A stretch of DNA of 39,258 nucleotides from Terriglobales bacterium (lineage in GTDB: Bacteria; Acidobacteriota; Terriglobia; Terriglobales; Acidobacteriaceae). Of the stretch, positions 1-8,374 are shown piece by piece; the first letter of the stretch is position 1, and every line of letters begins with the position of its first letter. Both the position numbers and the translations under genes were made by a program. The stretch spans positions 1 through 39,258 of the forward strand of contig DATIBR010000181.1 of NCBI GenBank assembly GCA_035457425.1. The letters are read 5' to 3'. A model generated the notes under the pieces. The model saw nothing but the letters and a program-made list of their open reading frames with translations, was not told the DNA's origin and did not search any database.

Positions 1-1
1 C

Positions 2-973
2 TTTCTCCTGCTGAGCGGTGGGATCGCGCAGCAGCCCGGCGACGCGCTGCTGCCGTCGGCGCTGCCGCAGAAGGTCTCCGCCACAGGCGGACTCACGCTG
101 ACGCTCGAATCCGCGTTCCGCGCGCACACGCTCAAGGGCGAGAGCTTCGCGTACGTCACCTTCAGCCCCGACGGCAAGACGCTCGCCACCGGGACTTCCG
201 ACGGGACGGCGCGCCTGTGGACGCTCGCCGGCGAGCCGCGGCTGCGCGTCGAGAACGGGAACATGGTGTTCAAGGTGCGCTTCGACGCGAGCGGCGAGCG
301 CTTCCTGACCGCGGTCTACGACGGCACCGCGAAGCTGTGGGGCCGCGACGGCAAGCTGCTGCGCACCTACGCCGGGCATCGCTCCGCGGTCACGGACGCG
401 CTCTTCCTCGAGCGCGACGCGGTGGCCACCGGTTCGGACGACGGCGCGGTCGTCGTGTTTGACACTGGCGGGAAAGAGCTTGCGCGCGTGACGCAGCGCG
501 GCGTGGCGCGCAACCAGGCGGCCTCGCCCGGCGGCAAGCAGCTCGCGTGCGGATTCGACAGCGGCGCGGTGCGCGTGACCGACGAACGCGGCAAGGTGCT
601 CCACGCCTTCGAGAGCGGGCAGGGACGCATCAACGATGTCCGGTTCAGCCCGGACGGCAAGCGGCTGCTGACCTCCGGGTTCGACGGCACGGCGCGGCTC
701 TGGACGCTGGACGGCAGGCCGCTGGCCTCGCTCGCGGCGGGCGACGGCGACTGGGTCTACAACGCGCAGTTCAGCCGCGACGGCGCGCTCATCGGCGCGG
801 TCTCCGGCACCGGCCTCATCACGCTCTGGACGGCGGAGGGCAAGAAGCTGGCGGAATTCCGCAGCCCGCACGGGCGCGTGAACAGCATCGACTTCAGCCC
901 GACGGAAGACCGCTTCGCCGTGATCGACCACAACGGCGTGCTGCTGATGTTCGCGTACCAACAGGCTCGATGA
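2..973 (+). CDS. WD40-repeat beta-propeller protein (5' end outside window)
   Basis: The frame is open from base 2 to the TGA at 971-973. The first visible residues are hydrophobic (FLLLSGGIAQ) and look like the end of a signal peptide, so probably only a few N-terminal residues are missing. Seven WD40 blades can be read, each with a core such as FSPDGKTLATGTSDGTARLW, which is enough to close one propeller. Blades 1, 2 and 5 are canonical; blades 3, 4, 6 and 7 are degenerate. WD40 propellers are usually protein-binding scaffolds, and no enzymatic residues are visible. If the hydrophobic start is a signal peptide, the propeller is exported. It is followed closely by a Tat-signal deacetylase gene on the same strand. 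The specific partner is unknown. Confidence 0.8.
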   Translation, partial: FLLLSGGIAQQPGDALLPSALPQKVSATGGLTLTLESAFRAHTLKGESFAYVTFSPDGKTLATGTSDGTARLWTLAGEPRLRVENGNMVFKVRFDASGERFLTAVYDGTAKLWGRDGKLLRTYAGHRSAVTDALFLERDAVATGSDDGAVVVFDTGGKELARVTQRGVARNQAASPGGKQLACGFDSGAVRVTDERGKVLHAFESGQGRINDVRFSPDGKRLLTSGFDGTARLWTLDGRPLASLAAGDGDWVYNAQFSRDGALIGAVSGTGLITLWTAEGKKLAEFRSPHGRVNSIDFSPTEDRFAVIDHNGVLLMFAYQQAR

Positions 974-1005
974 AGGAGGCGGCCACGGCCGCCGGGGAGG
1001 CTGTC

Positions 1006-1983
1006 ATGTTCACTCGCAGGGAGCTATTCAAGACCGGGTTTGCCGCGCTCGCGGCGAGCCTCAGCATGGATGCGGCGGCCGCCACCACGCAGCGCGCCGC
1101 CCCGCGCGAGGCCGGCAGGTTCTGGCCGGAGGGCATCCGGCTGCCGGTCTCGCTCTCGCTGATGTTCGAGGCGGGCGGGCAGCCGCGGCGCGAGCCGCCG
1201 ACGCCCTTCGGGTATTTCACGCCGCCGCCGGAGTATCCCGACATGCCGACGGTGACCTGGTATCGCTACGGCGACTGCGAAGGCATCCCGCGCATGCTGG
1301 ACGCGATGGACAAGCGCAACATCAAGCTGACTTCGCACATGATCGGAGCGGCGGTGGAGCGCAATCCGGGACTGGCGAAGGAGATCGTGGAACGCGGTCA
1401 TGAGGCGGCCGCCCACGGCGCGCGCTGGGACACGCAGTACAAGCTGACCCGCGGCGAAGAGTCCAAGTTCCTGCGGGAGGGCACCGAAACGGTGCAGCGC
1501 ATCACCGGCAAGCGCCCGATCGGGTTCAACGCTCCCGGGCTGCGCGGAACCGTGAACACGCTCGAGATCCTGGTCGAGCTGGGTTACGTCTACCACATCG
1601 ACGACGTCAGCCGCGACGAGCCGTTCCTCGTCGAGCTGCGCAACGGGCGAACCATCGTCGTGGTGCCGTACGCCGTCTATCTCAATGACATCCGCGCTTA
1701 CGAGTCGCGCTTTCTCTCGACCGAGGAGTTCAAGAACGACCTGAAGAACAGCTTCGACTGGATCTACGAAGAAGCCGCGCAGCGGCGGCGCATGCTGGCC
1801 ATCACCACGCACGACCGCCTGCTGCGGCCCGAGCGGGTGAAGGTGCTGACCGAGTTCCTGGACTACATCCGCACGAAGCCGGGGGTCGCATTCCTGCGCA
1901 AGGACGAGATCGCGCGCATCGCGGCGAACGACCCCGGGACCATCCGCGAGAAGTTCGACGACGTGTACCCGGGCGTGCTGTGA
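1006..1983 (+). CDS. Polysaccharide deacetylase / PuuE-like family protein with Tat signal
   Basis: This 325-residue protein begins MFTRRELFKTGF followed by a hydrophobic Ala-rich stretch. That is a twin-arginine (Tat) signal, so export in folded form is likely. The NodB-like fold is indicated by the metal-site region YGDCEG near the start, by GHEAAAHGARW (His-x4-His followed by the RW typical of PuuE-like members), and by a late ITTHD motif. Family members remove N- or O-acyl groups from polysaccharides or hydrolyse related amides; the substrate cannot be told here. I chose the ATG at 1006 because GGGGAGG lies just upstream. An ATG at 970 overlapping the WD40 stop is possible but would bury the Tat motif 12 residues in. 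The gene is probably co-transcribed with the WD40 gene. Confidence 0.8.
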   Translation: MFTRRELFKTGFAALAASLSMDAAAATTQRAAPREAGRFWPEGIRLPVSLSLMFEAGGQPRREPPTPFGYFTPPPEYPDMPTVTWYRYGDCEGIPRMLDAMDKRNIKLTSHMIGAAVERNPGLAKEIVERGHEAAAHGARWDTQYKLTRGEESKFLREGTETVQRITGKRPIGFNAPGLRGTVNTLEILVELGYVYHIDDVSRDEPFLVELRNGRTIVVVPYAVYLNDIRAYESRFLSTEEFKNDLKNSFDWIYEEAAQRRRMLAITTHDRLLRPERVKVLTEFLDYIRTKPGVAFLRKDEIARIAANDPGTIREKFDDVYPGVL

Positions 1984-1991
1984 CGGCGCAG

Positions 1992-2008
1992 GCGGCCGGG
2001 CGGGCCGC
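1992..2008. terminator. GC-rich hairpin between convergent genes
   Basis: GCGGCC and GGCCGC form a perfect six-pair stem around a five-base loop in the 33-base gap between the deacetylase stop and the stop of the opposing lyase-like gene. No T-run follows on either side, so it would be a weak or factor-assisted bidirectional terminator. Confidence 0.4.
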
Positions 2009-2016
2009 GCGCGCCG

Positions 2017-3039
2017 CTACTTCGGCTCGATCAGCACGATGCGGTGCGCGCCCTGCTCGCCGCCCCATACCTTGCCGCCCCGCCCGTTCATCTGGAGCAG
2101 CTGCGAGACCTGCTTGTCGCTCGGCAGGATGACGAACGACTCGGTGGCGGGGTCGAAGCGCAGGATGGAGTTCGACATGAAGTCGGTGATCCAGACCATG
2201 TCGTGCTCGTCGACGTAGGTGGAGTAGCCGCGCGGGCCGAGCCCCGGGATCTTGAACGCCGCCCAGGACCTTGCGGCTGGATCGTAACGCAGCAGCTCGC
2301 CGAGTCCCCAGGTGGCGAGCCAGAGCCTGCCCTTGGAATCGGACCAGATGCGGCGCGCGCCCGTGGGCGCGGGATGCGGAAGGTCGACGACGGTGAGCCG
2401 CCGCGTCCGCGGCTCGATGCCGACGATGTGGTTGAGCGCGAAGTTGGTGAACCAAACCGTGCCCTGCGGCGTCACGGTGATGCCGTACGGCCCGAAGCCT
2501 CTGGGCGCGTCCCAGACCTCGACCTTGCCTTCTTTCGGGTCAAGCCGACCGTACTGGCCGTTCTGGCCGGTGAACCAGAGCACGCCGGCCTGGTCGAAGA
2601 CGCCGGTATTCAGGTTCACGTCGCCGCGCTCCTTGGGCACGCGGAAGAGAGTCATCTTGTGATCGCTGGAGTTCACGCGGATGATGGCGTTCTGGCCGCC
2701 GTCCATGACCCAAAGGTTGCCGTCGGGCCCCATGTGGATGCCGTGCGGCGAAGAGCCAGGCCCGAGAGGAAAGAGCTCGTACTTGCCGGTCCTGGGATCG
2801 AGCAGGCCGACGGAGCCGTCGAACTGGTTGGAGAACCAGACGGTGCCGTCGGCGGCGGGCGCGACGTCGCGATTCCCCATCCCCGGCTTCACCGGATAGT
2901 AAGTCACCTTGAAGTCGGCGGCGGTGACGGCCTTCACCTGGCCGTCCATTTGGGCGACGACAGGCAGCGCGAAGCAGCCGAGAACCACGAGCGCGAGGAC
3001 GGCGAGGCGGAGGGGCGCGGCAGTCGGAGTGGATGTCAT
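2017..3039 (-). CDS. Virginiamycin B lyase-like secreted beta-propeller
   Basis: This 340-residue protein has a signal peptide (MTSTPTAAPLRLAVLALVVL, cleaved around PVVAQ). Propeller blades follow, of the type DGTVWFSNQFDG, DGNLWVMDGGQN, GVLWFTGQNGQ and GTVWFTNFALN, spaced about 45 residues apart. This is the streptogramin lyase (Vgb) / SMP-30-like propeller family. True Vgb linearises type B streptogramins in the cytoplasm. Exported relatives in environmental bacteria are far more common and mostly have no known substrate, so antibiotic resistance should not be assumed. The ATG at 3039 is preferred because GAGGTGA sits five bases upstream; a GTG at 3048 is also in frame. The upstream solute-binding protein gene ends at 3050, so the two are probably one transcript. 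Confidence 0.75.
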   Translation of the reverse strand: MTSTPTAAPLRLAVLALVVLGCFALPVVAQMDGQVKAVTAADFKVTYYPVKPGMGNRDVAPAADGTVWFSNQFDGSVGLLDPRTGKYELFPLGPGSSPHGIHMGPDGNLWVMDGGQNAIIRVNSSDHKMTLFRVPKERGDVNLNTGVFDQAGVLWFTGQNGQYGRLDPKEGKVEVWDAPRGFGPYGITVTPQGTVWFTNFALNHIVGIEPRTRRLTVVDLPHPAPTGARRIWSDSKGRLWLATWGLGELLRYDPAARSWAAFKIPGLGPRGYSTYVDEHDMVWITDFMSNSILRFDPATESFVILPSDKQVSQLLQMNGRGGKVWGGEQGAHRIVLIEPK

Positions 3040-3049
3040 CGTGGTCACC

Positions 3050-4291
3050 TCAGTCGCAGCCTTCGACCGACACGGTGTAGGAAAATCCGGTGGCGCGCGG
3101 CTCGAGCGCGTAGTTCGACTGCACCTTCACGTTGAACATGTTGCCGATCTTTTCGTCCGGGACTTCGCGCGGCATCACCTCGAGCGGACCCCAGTCTTGC
3201 GGCGACCCAGCCTTCGGGTAGATGGTCTCGACGACCGGCTCGTAGATGGTGTCGTCGGCGTAGCGCGTGATGAGCTTCACGAGGTAGGGCGCGACGTCGG
3301 AGGACATGGGCTGGAGGTGGACCATCACGTACTTGTAGGCGCGCGGCATGAGGAAGTAGGTGTTACCGGTCGGCCCCAGGGCGCCTTCGCGCGGGCCGAT
3401 CCTTTCGGTGACGACTTTCGTGTCGTCGCTGCGGTGAGAAGGCGGCAACAATTCGCACTTGAGCTGGGCGGCGGGCGGGATGACGTGGGAGCGCGCGGCC
3501 GGCGCGACGGAGACGTCAGTGGCGCCGCTGCGCCGCAGCAAGTCCTCGACGAAGCCGGAGTCCTTCATGTCCTCGACGAACGCGGCCAGGTACTTGCGGC
3601 CGGCGAGGCCCTTCCCTTTCGGCGTGGCGATGGCCTGGTCGATGTCCATGAAGCTGCCGCGGACCAGCCGCAACTTGGGGTGGCTCTTCACGTACTGCGC
3701 GAGCGGGATCTTGATGAAAGCGGCGACCTCGAGCTGGTCGCGCGTGAAAGTCTCGACGACGCTGCTCAGCGACGCGGGCTGGACGCGGATCAACTCAGCG
3801 TTCTTCAGCTTGCTCGTGAGGTAGAGGTCGTAGACCGAGCCCTGGCCGACGGCGATGCGGGTGCCGAGGCGGTCGACGTCGGCGAGGGTGCGCACGGGCG
3901 AGCCGACGCGCACCATGTATCCACCGTCGAACTCCACGTAAGGCGCGGTGAAGTCGACCGTATCGGAGCGCCGGGGATCGATGGCGAAGAAGCCGATGTC
4001 CCAGGTGCCGCCGCCGGCGGAATCGAACTCCTTGCCGGCGCCTTCGAAGATGACGTACTCGAGCGGCACGCCGAGGCGGCGGGCGAGTTCCTGCGCGAGC
4101 TCGACGCTGATGCCGTTCAGCTTGCCGGTCGCGGGATCGCGCTGCACCAGCACGGTGTTGACCAGGTTGATGGCGGCGCGCAGCTGTCCGGTGGGCGCCA
4201 GGTCCTTCACCGCGGCAGCCGGCGCCGCACTCTGGGCTGCGGCCAGCACGCTCGCTGCCAGCAAGAATGCCGCGACCAAGATCCTACGCAT
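3050..4291 (-). CDS. Family-3 extracellular solute-binding protein with C-terminal extension
   Basis: This 413-residue protein starts with a signal peptide (MRRILVAAFLLAASVLAAAQ). Residues about 30-260 read as a periplasmic family-3 binding domain: GQLRAAINLVNT, GISVELAQELARRLGVPLEY, DIGFFAIDPRRSDTVDFTAPY and GTRIAVGQGSVYD. Such domains bind amino acids or related small polar ligands for ABC importers. The last 140 or so residues do not belong to that domain and I do not recognise them. No permease or ATPase gene lies nearby, so it may act as a receptor-like or stand-alone binding protein. The ATG at 4291 is preceded by GGGGAGG. An upstream in-frame ATG at 4315 would disrupt the signal peptide spacing. 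A good promoter lies upstream. Confidence 0.75.
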   Translation of the reverse strand: MRRILVAAFLLAASVLAAAQSAAPAAAVKDLAPTGQLRAAINLVNTVLVQRDPATGKLNGISVELAQELARRLGVPLEYVIFEGAGKEFDSAGGGTWDIGFFAIDPRRSDTVDFTAPYVEFDGGYMVRVGSPVRTLADVDRLGTRIAVGQGSVYDLYLTSKLKNAELIRVQPASLSSVVETFTRDQLEVAAFIKIPLAQYVKSHPKLRLVRGSFMDIDQAIATPKGKGLAGRKYLAAFVEDMKDSGFVEDLLRRSGATDVSVAPAARSHVIPPAAQLKCELLPPSHRSDDTKVVTERIGPREGALGPTGNTYFLMPRAYKYVMVHLQPMSSDVAPYLVKLITRYADDTIYEPVVETIYPKAGSPQDWGPLEVMPREVPDEKIGNMFNVKVQSNYALEPRATGFSYTVSVEGCD

Positions 4292-4344
4292 GAGACCTCC
4301 CCGGTCCATGTTCACTGCCAGGACTGACTTCGGATAGGGGAGAT

Positions 4345-4373
4345 AGCCTAGAGGCGCGCTCCCCGCTTGTCAA
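4345..4373 (-). promoter_or_regulatory. Sigma-70-type promoter for the solute-binding protein gene
   Basis: On the minus strand a perfect -35 hexamer TTGACA (4368-4373) is followed after exactly 17 bases by TAGGCT (4345-4350), which matches the first, second and last positions of the -10 consensus. It lies about 55 bases upstream of the ATG at 4291 and outside any gene. Confidence 0.5.
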
Positions 4374-4389
4374 AAACAGATGGGCGCGG

Positions 4390-5118
4390 CTACTGCTGCT
4401 GCAGATCTTCCAATTGCTGTTCGGGCTCGGGCTCTTTCTGCTGCTTCTTCTTGCGGAGGTCGAAGAGGGCGGGCGCGCGCAGTTGCAGCAGGATGGCGTG
4501 GCGCGGCGCCCACGCTCCGGCGGTCGTCTTCGAAGTGCGGAACTGGTAGCCGGCGCGAAGCTCCCAACCGCGCGGGATGGTGAAAGCCAGGCCGAGGCGA
4601 GTGCGGGCCACAGCGAAGCCGCGGCCGTCCTGCAGGATGAGCTCCTGCCCCGCCCAAGGCGAGACCTTGCCGGTGTCCCAGAGAAACTCGAAGCGCTGGC
4701 GCAGGCGGTTGCGCTCGGGCCTGCCGCCGGGCAGGAACTGGTGCTCGTAGAGCGTGCTGCCAACGCCAACCGCGCGCGTCCAAGGGAGCGGGTACGAGAA
4801 GCCGGCGTTGACGCCGTGCTGCCAGCCTTCCGTGATCTCGCCGTGGCCGCGCAGGCGCGCCCAGTAGCCGGCGCGCAGGCTCCAGCCGCGTCCGAGCACG
4901 AAGCGCGCGGAGCTCGCGCCGCGGCCGATGAAGGTGGAGCGCGGCAGCGGCTCGTCGGTGCGCATCTCGGTGCTCGCCATCCAGAGCCAGCGCTCCGAGC
5001 GAACCAGCGGGACCGAGATCTCGCCCCACACGCCCGGCTCCTGCGGCGCGGCGGGCATCGCGCACAGCAGGGCGAGAGTAGCCGCCGCGAGCAGCCGGAT
5101 GGTCCGAAGCCTGAGCAT
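4390..5118 (-). CDS. DUF2490-like putative outer-membrane protein
   Basis: This 242-residue protein has a signal peptide (MLRLRTIRLLAAATLALLCA, cleaved near PAAPQ). A run of short alternating aromatic/polar strands follows, for example GWSLRAGYWARLRG, HGVNAGFSYPLPW and GWELRAGYQFRTSK. This strand pattern and size fit the DUF2490 group of small outer-membrane barrels, whose role is unknown. The C-terminus is a Lys/Glu/Gln-rich tail (KKKQQKEPEPEQQ) rather than the usual terminal aromatic, so the barrel assignment is tentative. It lies 48 bases downstream of the flavoprotein gene on the same strand and may be the last gene of the electron-transfer operon. No clear ribosome-binding site is seen. 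Confidence 0.6.
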   Translation of the reverse strand: MLRLRTIRLLAAATLALLCAMPAAPQEPGVWGEISVPLVRSERWLWMASTEMRTDEPLPRSTFIGRGASSARFVLGRGWSLRAGYWARLRGHGEITEGWQHGVNAGFSYPLPWTRAVGVGSTLYEHQFLPGGRPERNRLRQRFEFLWDTGKVSPWAGQELILQDGRGFAVARTRLGLAFTIPRGWELRAGYQFRTSKTTAGAWAPRHAILLQLRAPALFDLRKKKQQKEPEPEQQLEDLQQQ

Positions 5119-5166
5119 GGGAGTGCAAGAGGATAACCCATGCGGGCGGCTGCCGGTCGGTCGCGC

Positions 5167-6594
5167 TTATGCGCTCAAAGACTTCTCCACGATCTCGATG
5201 CCGGTCTTACGAAGGAACTCCTCGGGCGATTCGCCGCCGATGAGCACGAAGACCAGGTGGTTCGGGAGGGTGAGCGGCCGGCCGCGCACGTCCAGGTGGA
5301 CCTGGCCGGCGGTGATGCTGGTGACTCGCGCCCCGGTGAAGATTTGCACGCGGCCCTCGGCGCGCGCGGCTTCCAGCTTCTCGCGGTTGCGCTCGCGCAG
5401 ACGCGGGAAGTCGTCGCCACGGTGGCAGAGCGTCACGCGGTTCTTCCCGGAGCGGCTGAGGGCGAGCGCGGCTTCCACGGCGGAGTCGCCGCCGCCCACG
5501 ACGAGCGCGTCGAGATCGTCGTAGCTGTCGGCCTCGATGAGGCGATAGGAGACCTTGGGCAGTTCCTCGCCGGGCGCGCCGAGCTTGCGCGGCGAGCCGC
5601 GCTTCCCCATCGCCAGCACCACGTTACGCGCGCGGTAGTCGCCGGTCGCGGTGCGGACGTGGAAGCCGGCAGAGTTGCGTTCGACCGCGAGCACCTTCTC
5701 GTTGGTGCGGATCTGCACGCCGGTGTTGCGAATGATCGTCTCCCAGACGGAGAGCAGGGCTTCCTTGGTGCCGTCGCCGACGTAGAGCGTGCCGTAGAGC
5801 GGGATCTCGACGGGCTCGGCCATGAGGAATTTCTGCCGCGGATACTGGCGGATGGTGGCGGCGATCTCTCCCTGCTCGAGCGTGAGGTATCGCAGGCCGT
5901 GCTGCTGCGCGCTGAGCGACGCGCTCAGCCCAGCCGGGCCGGCGCCGACGATGGCGACGTCGTACATCTCGTCGGAAGCGGGGGCCGGCGCCTTCTGCAG
6001 GCGCGCGCGCAGGTGGTCGACCACGAGCTTGCCTTCGTTGATCGCGGTCTTGATGAGCCCCATGCCGCAGAGCTCGCCGACGATGAATACGCCCGGGATG
6101 TTGGTCTCGAAGTTCTCGCGCACCAGCGGCACGCGCATGGTCTGGAGCACGCCGCCGAAGGAAAGCGTGATGGCCTGCGTGGGGCAGGCCTCGGCGCACT
6201 TGGCGTGCCCGGTGCAGCGCTCGGGATGGCTGAGGATGGCCTTGCCGCCGTCGAGGGCGAGCGTGCCGGTCTCCGGGCAGACGTGGACGCAACTGCCACA
6301 GCCGATGCAGAGCGAGGCGTTGATGACGGGCTTCGGCGCGCCCGCCTTGCCCCCCGGGACGGACGCGGTCTGCTGCGGCGCCTGGTGGACGATCCACATC
6401 GCCATGGCGGCGCCGCAATGCGGGCAGAAGGCGACGCTTTTCTCCATCGGCTTGGCGCAGCGCGGGCACGGGCGCTGCGGCCTGGGCGGCAGAGCCGCGG
6501 CGTGCGGCTTGCCCGCAGTCAGTTTCTTCAAGTAGCCCCGAACGAAGAACAGCGTGAGGGCGCCGGCAAGCAGGAATGCGATCAGGGTGTCCAT
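5167..6594 (-). CDS. Iron-sulfur flavoprotein: TM anchor, zinc ribbon, ferredoxin domain, permuted TrxR-like domain
   Basis: This 475-residue protein has five parts. Residues 4-18 are a membrane helix. Cys43, 46, 57 and 60 form a zinc-ribbon-like CPRC...CPHC. Residues 96-138 are a two-cluster ferredoxin domain: Cys96, 99, 102 and 106, then Cys127, His130, Cys133 and Cys137. Residues 164-174 carry a TNIPGVFIVGE motif, which in thioredoxin reductases is C-terminal. Residues 211-475 contain the FAD site GAGPAG (217-222) and the NAD(P) site VVGGGDSAVEAA, ending soon after VFVLIGGESP. No CxxC redox disulfide is visible. It probably moves electrons between NAD(P)H, clusters and the adjacent b-type membrane protein. 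The ATG overlaps the preceding stop as TGATG, implying translational coupling. Confidence 0.85.
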   Translation of the reverse strand: MDTLIAFLLAGALTLFFVRGYLKKLTAGKPHAAALPPRPQRPCPRCAKPMEKSVAFCPHCGAAMAMWIVHQAPQQTASVPGGKAGAPKPVINASLCIGCGSCVHVCPETGTLALDGGKAILSHPERCTGHAKCAEACPTQAITLSFGGVLQTMRVPLVRENFETNIPGVFIVGELCGMGLIKTAINEGKLVVDHLRARLQKAPAPASDEMYDVAIVGAGPAGLSASLSAQQHGLRYLTLEQGEIAATIRQYPRQKFLMAEPVEIPLYGTLYVGDGTKEALLSVWETIIRNTGVQIRTNEKVLAVERNSAGFHVRTATGDYRARNVVLAMGKRGSPRKLGAPGEELPKVSYRLIEADSYDDLDALVVGGGDSAVEAALALSRSGKNRVTLCHRGDDFPRLRERNREKLEAARAEGRVQIFTGARVTSITAGQVHLDVRGRPLTLPNHLVFVLIGGESPEEFLRKTGIEIVEKSLSA

Positions 6595-7535
6595 CAGAAG
6601 AACCCGAACAGGACGACGACACCGATATGCAGCAGCGCGAGCACGGCGAAGGAGTAGCTGAACGGACGGTGGACGACGTGCCAGAGGTGAAAGATCTTGT
6701 GGGTGCGTTCGAGGAAGGCGATGCGCTTGGAGAGCGCAGAGCACAGGCGCGCGGTGTCGACGATGCGCTCCAGGTCGCGGTCGCCGGTGGCGAACAACCC
6801 GCCGAAAGAAAGCAGCGCGCCGCCGAAGCCGAGGGCGCGGCGGCGGAGCCGCGCCACGCGCAGCGGCCGCGCGAGGTCGAGCAGGAACATCTTCGCCACC
6901 GCGCGCAGCGCGCCCATCTCGCCGATGGCTCCGGCCGTGGGGACGTCGAAGAGCGGCGCGAGTTCGGCGGGCCGGAAGAGCCGCTGGCCGGCAAGCGCCT
7001 GCGTCAGCTCGTCCTGCTGCGTGCGCAGCTCCTTGAGCGAGACTTCCGCAGAGCTGAGCGAGCGCGGGATCTGGGCGTAGATGTAGCGGCCTACGATGCC
7101 GGAGAGCGCGACCGCCACCATGATCCAGAACGCGATGCCCGCGATGCCGCGGAACTTGAACGACGAGTGAAAGGCGATGACGAAGGGCGCGGTGAGCCCG
7201 AGGACGACGTGGAAGTCGAGCCAGTGGCGCGCCGAGCCGCGGCGCGCCAGCCACGGCACCCGCTTGCGGATGGGGTAGAGGTAGATGAGGAAGAACATCG
7301 CGGCGCCCAGCATGCCGAGGCGGATGCCGAGCGGGCCTCCGGGCTTGAGCTGCGCGTGCTGCGGCGAGAACGGGCGCTCCGCCCAGCTGGTGAGGTAGTA
7401 GGAGCGTCCGTAGGCGGCGAGCGCGGCGACCAGGAGCACGGCGGCGACGGTCGCCAGGAACAGGCGGCGGCGGTGCCAGCGCTCCGGGTCGACGCGGAAC
7501 TGCGCGTAGCCGGCAAGACTGAGCGGTGTGTTCAC
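6594..7535 (-). CDS. Integral membrane cytochrome b-like protein
   Basis: This 313-residue protein has about five membrane helices: near the N-terminus (LATVAAVLLVAALAAYG), GMLGAAMFFLIYLYPI, WLDFHVVLGLTAPFVIAFH, GIAFWIMVAVALSGIVG and the C-terminal SYSFAVLALLHIGVVVLFG. Several helices or their edges carry His (HWLDFH, AFHSSFK, HKIFHLWHVVH, LLH), as expected for two b-type haems in a cytochrome b561 or ferric-reductase-like bundle. A helical cytoplasmic segment sits in the middle. Its position between a periplasmic/outer-membrane multiheme set and a cytosolic flavoprotein suggests it carries electrons through the inner membrane. The start is GTG at 7535, overlapping the previous stop (GTGA). 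The haem-binding claim is inferred from His placement only. Confidence 0.75.
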   Translation of the reverse strand: MNTPLSLAGYAQFRVDPERWHRRRLFLATVAAVLLVAALAAYGRSYYLTSWAERPFSPQHAQLKPGGPLGIRLGMLGAAMFFLIYLYPIRKRVPWLARRGSARHWLDFHVVLGLTAPFVIAFHSSFKFRGIAGIAFWIMVAVALSGIVGRYIYAQIPRSLSSAEVSLKELRTQQDELTQALAGQRLFRPAELAPLFDVPTAGAIGEMGALRAVAKMFLLDLARPLRVARLRRRALGFGGALLSFGGLFATGDRDLERIVDTARLCSALSKRIAFLERTHKIFHLWHVVHRPFSYSFAVLALLHIGVVVLFGFF

Positions 7536-8374
7536 TTCTTCTTCCTTCTGGCCGGGACCTGCGCGGCCGGCGGCCGGCCGAGCGCGTCGTCCGCGACGGC
7601 CTGCTGGGTATCGACCATGAAGCTCTTGTAAGCGTCGAAGCGATGGGTGTTGCGCCAGTGCTGGCGCTGCGTCTCGACCTCGATGACGGCTTCCGCGGGC
7701 AGCGGATAGGCGCGCGGCCAGGCCGGCAGCCGCACGTTCGCGTAGCTGATGTCGGCGCGCAGCGAGCGCAGGCCGATGTCGCGCAGGTCGTTGGCGAGCG
7801 TGGCCTGGATGCGCGCGACCAGGCCGGTGTCTTCGTCGAGCCAGGCGTCGCCCTGGAGCGCGAGCGGATACTCGCGGCCCCGCAGCGCGAGCGCCACCGG
7901 CGTGCGCGCGCCTGGGATGGCGGTGAAGCGCAGGCGCGTGAGCCGGCGGCCGTCGACGAGTTCCTGGCCGGCTTCTTCGAACTGAAAGCTGGCGCGGTAA
8001 TACGGATGGAAGATGAGGAACAGCGTGGAGAAACCGTTGGTCATGAGCAGCGAGACGTTGTTGCGCGGCTTGCGGGCGGGGTCCTGCGGCAGGCGCGACT
8101 CGCTGAGCAGCAGGTCGTCGGCCGCGCCCTGGAGCAGGATGAGGTAGTTGTAGTCCGCCTGCTCGCTCGCCTGCACCTTGCCGTTGCGACCGAGCTTGAG
8201 CTGCGTGACGTGCTCGGTGCAGGTAACGTTCGAGACCTGCTCGAGATAAGCGTTCACCTGGCGGCTGGTGCGGTCCACGAGCCGCTCGACGGCGGGCGCT
8301 TCTCCGCGCGCGAACAGAGGCGCGAGTAGAAGCGCGAGACAGCCGGCGGCCAGCCGCCTAAGGCTTCGCGGCAT
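7532..8374 (-). CDS. Secreted protein of unknown function in the cytochrome operon
   Basis: This 280-residue protein has a signal peptide (MPRSLRRLAAGCLALLLAPL, cleaved near ARG). The mature part has no haem motif, cofactor motif or further membrane helix. It contains one Cys (NVTCTEHV) and many beta-strand-like segments, ending in a basic tail (VPARRKKK). The style recalls secreted proteins with an LolA/outer-membrane-lipoprotein-sorting-like fold, but I cannot assign a family. The ATG at 8374 has GGAGG six bases upstream; a GTG at 8375-8377 is the alternative. It overlaps the end of the beta-barrel gene by 17 bases, so it belongs to the same operon and is a candidate accessory subunit of the complex. 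Confidence 0.7.
   Translation of the reverse strand: MPRSLRRLAAGCLALLLAPLFARGEAPAVERLVDRTSRQVNAYLEQVSNVTCTEHVTQLKLGRNGKVQASEQADYNYLILLQGAADDLLLSESRLPQDPARKPRNNVSLLMTNGFSTLFLIFHPYYRASFQFEEAGQELVDGRRLTRLRFTAIPGARTPVALALRGREYPLALQGDAWLDEDTGLVARIQATLANDLRDIGLRSLRADISYANVRLPAWPRAYPLPAEAVIEVETQRQHWRNTHRFDAYKSFMVDTQQAVADDALGRPPAAQVPARRKKK

Noticed and set aside
2017-3039. Streptogramin resistance gene
   Set aside because: Only the propeller family is supported. A signal peptide and the environmental context argue against a dedicated resistance enzyme.
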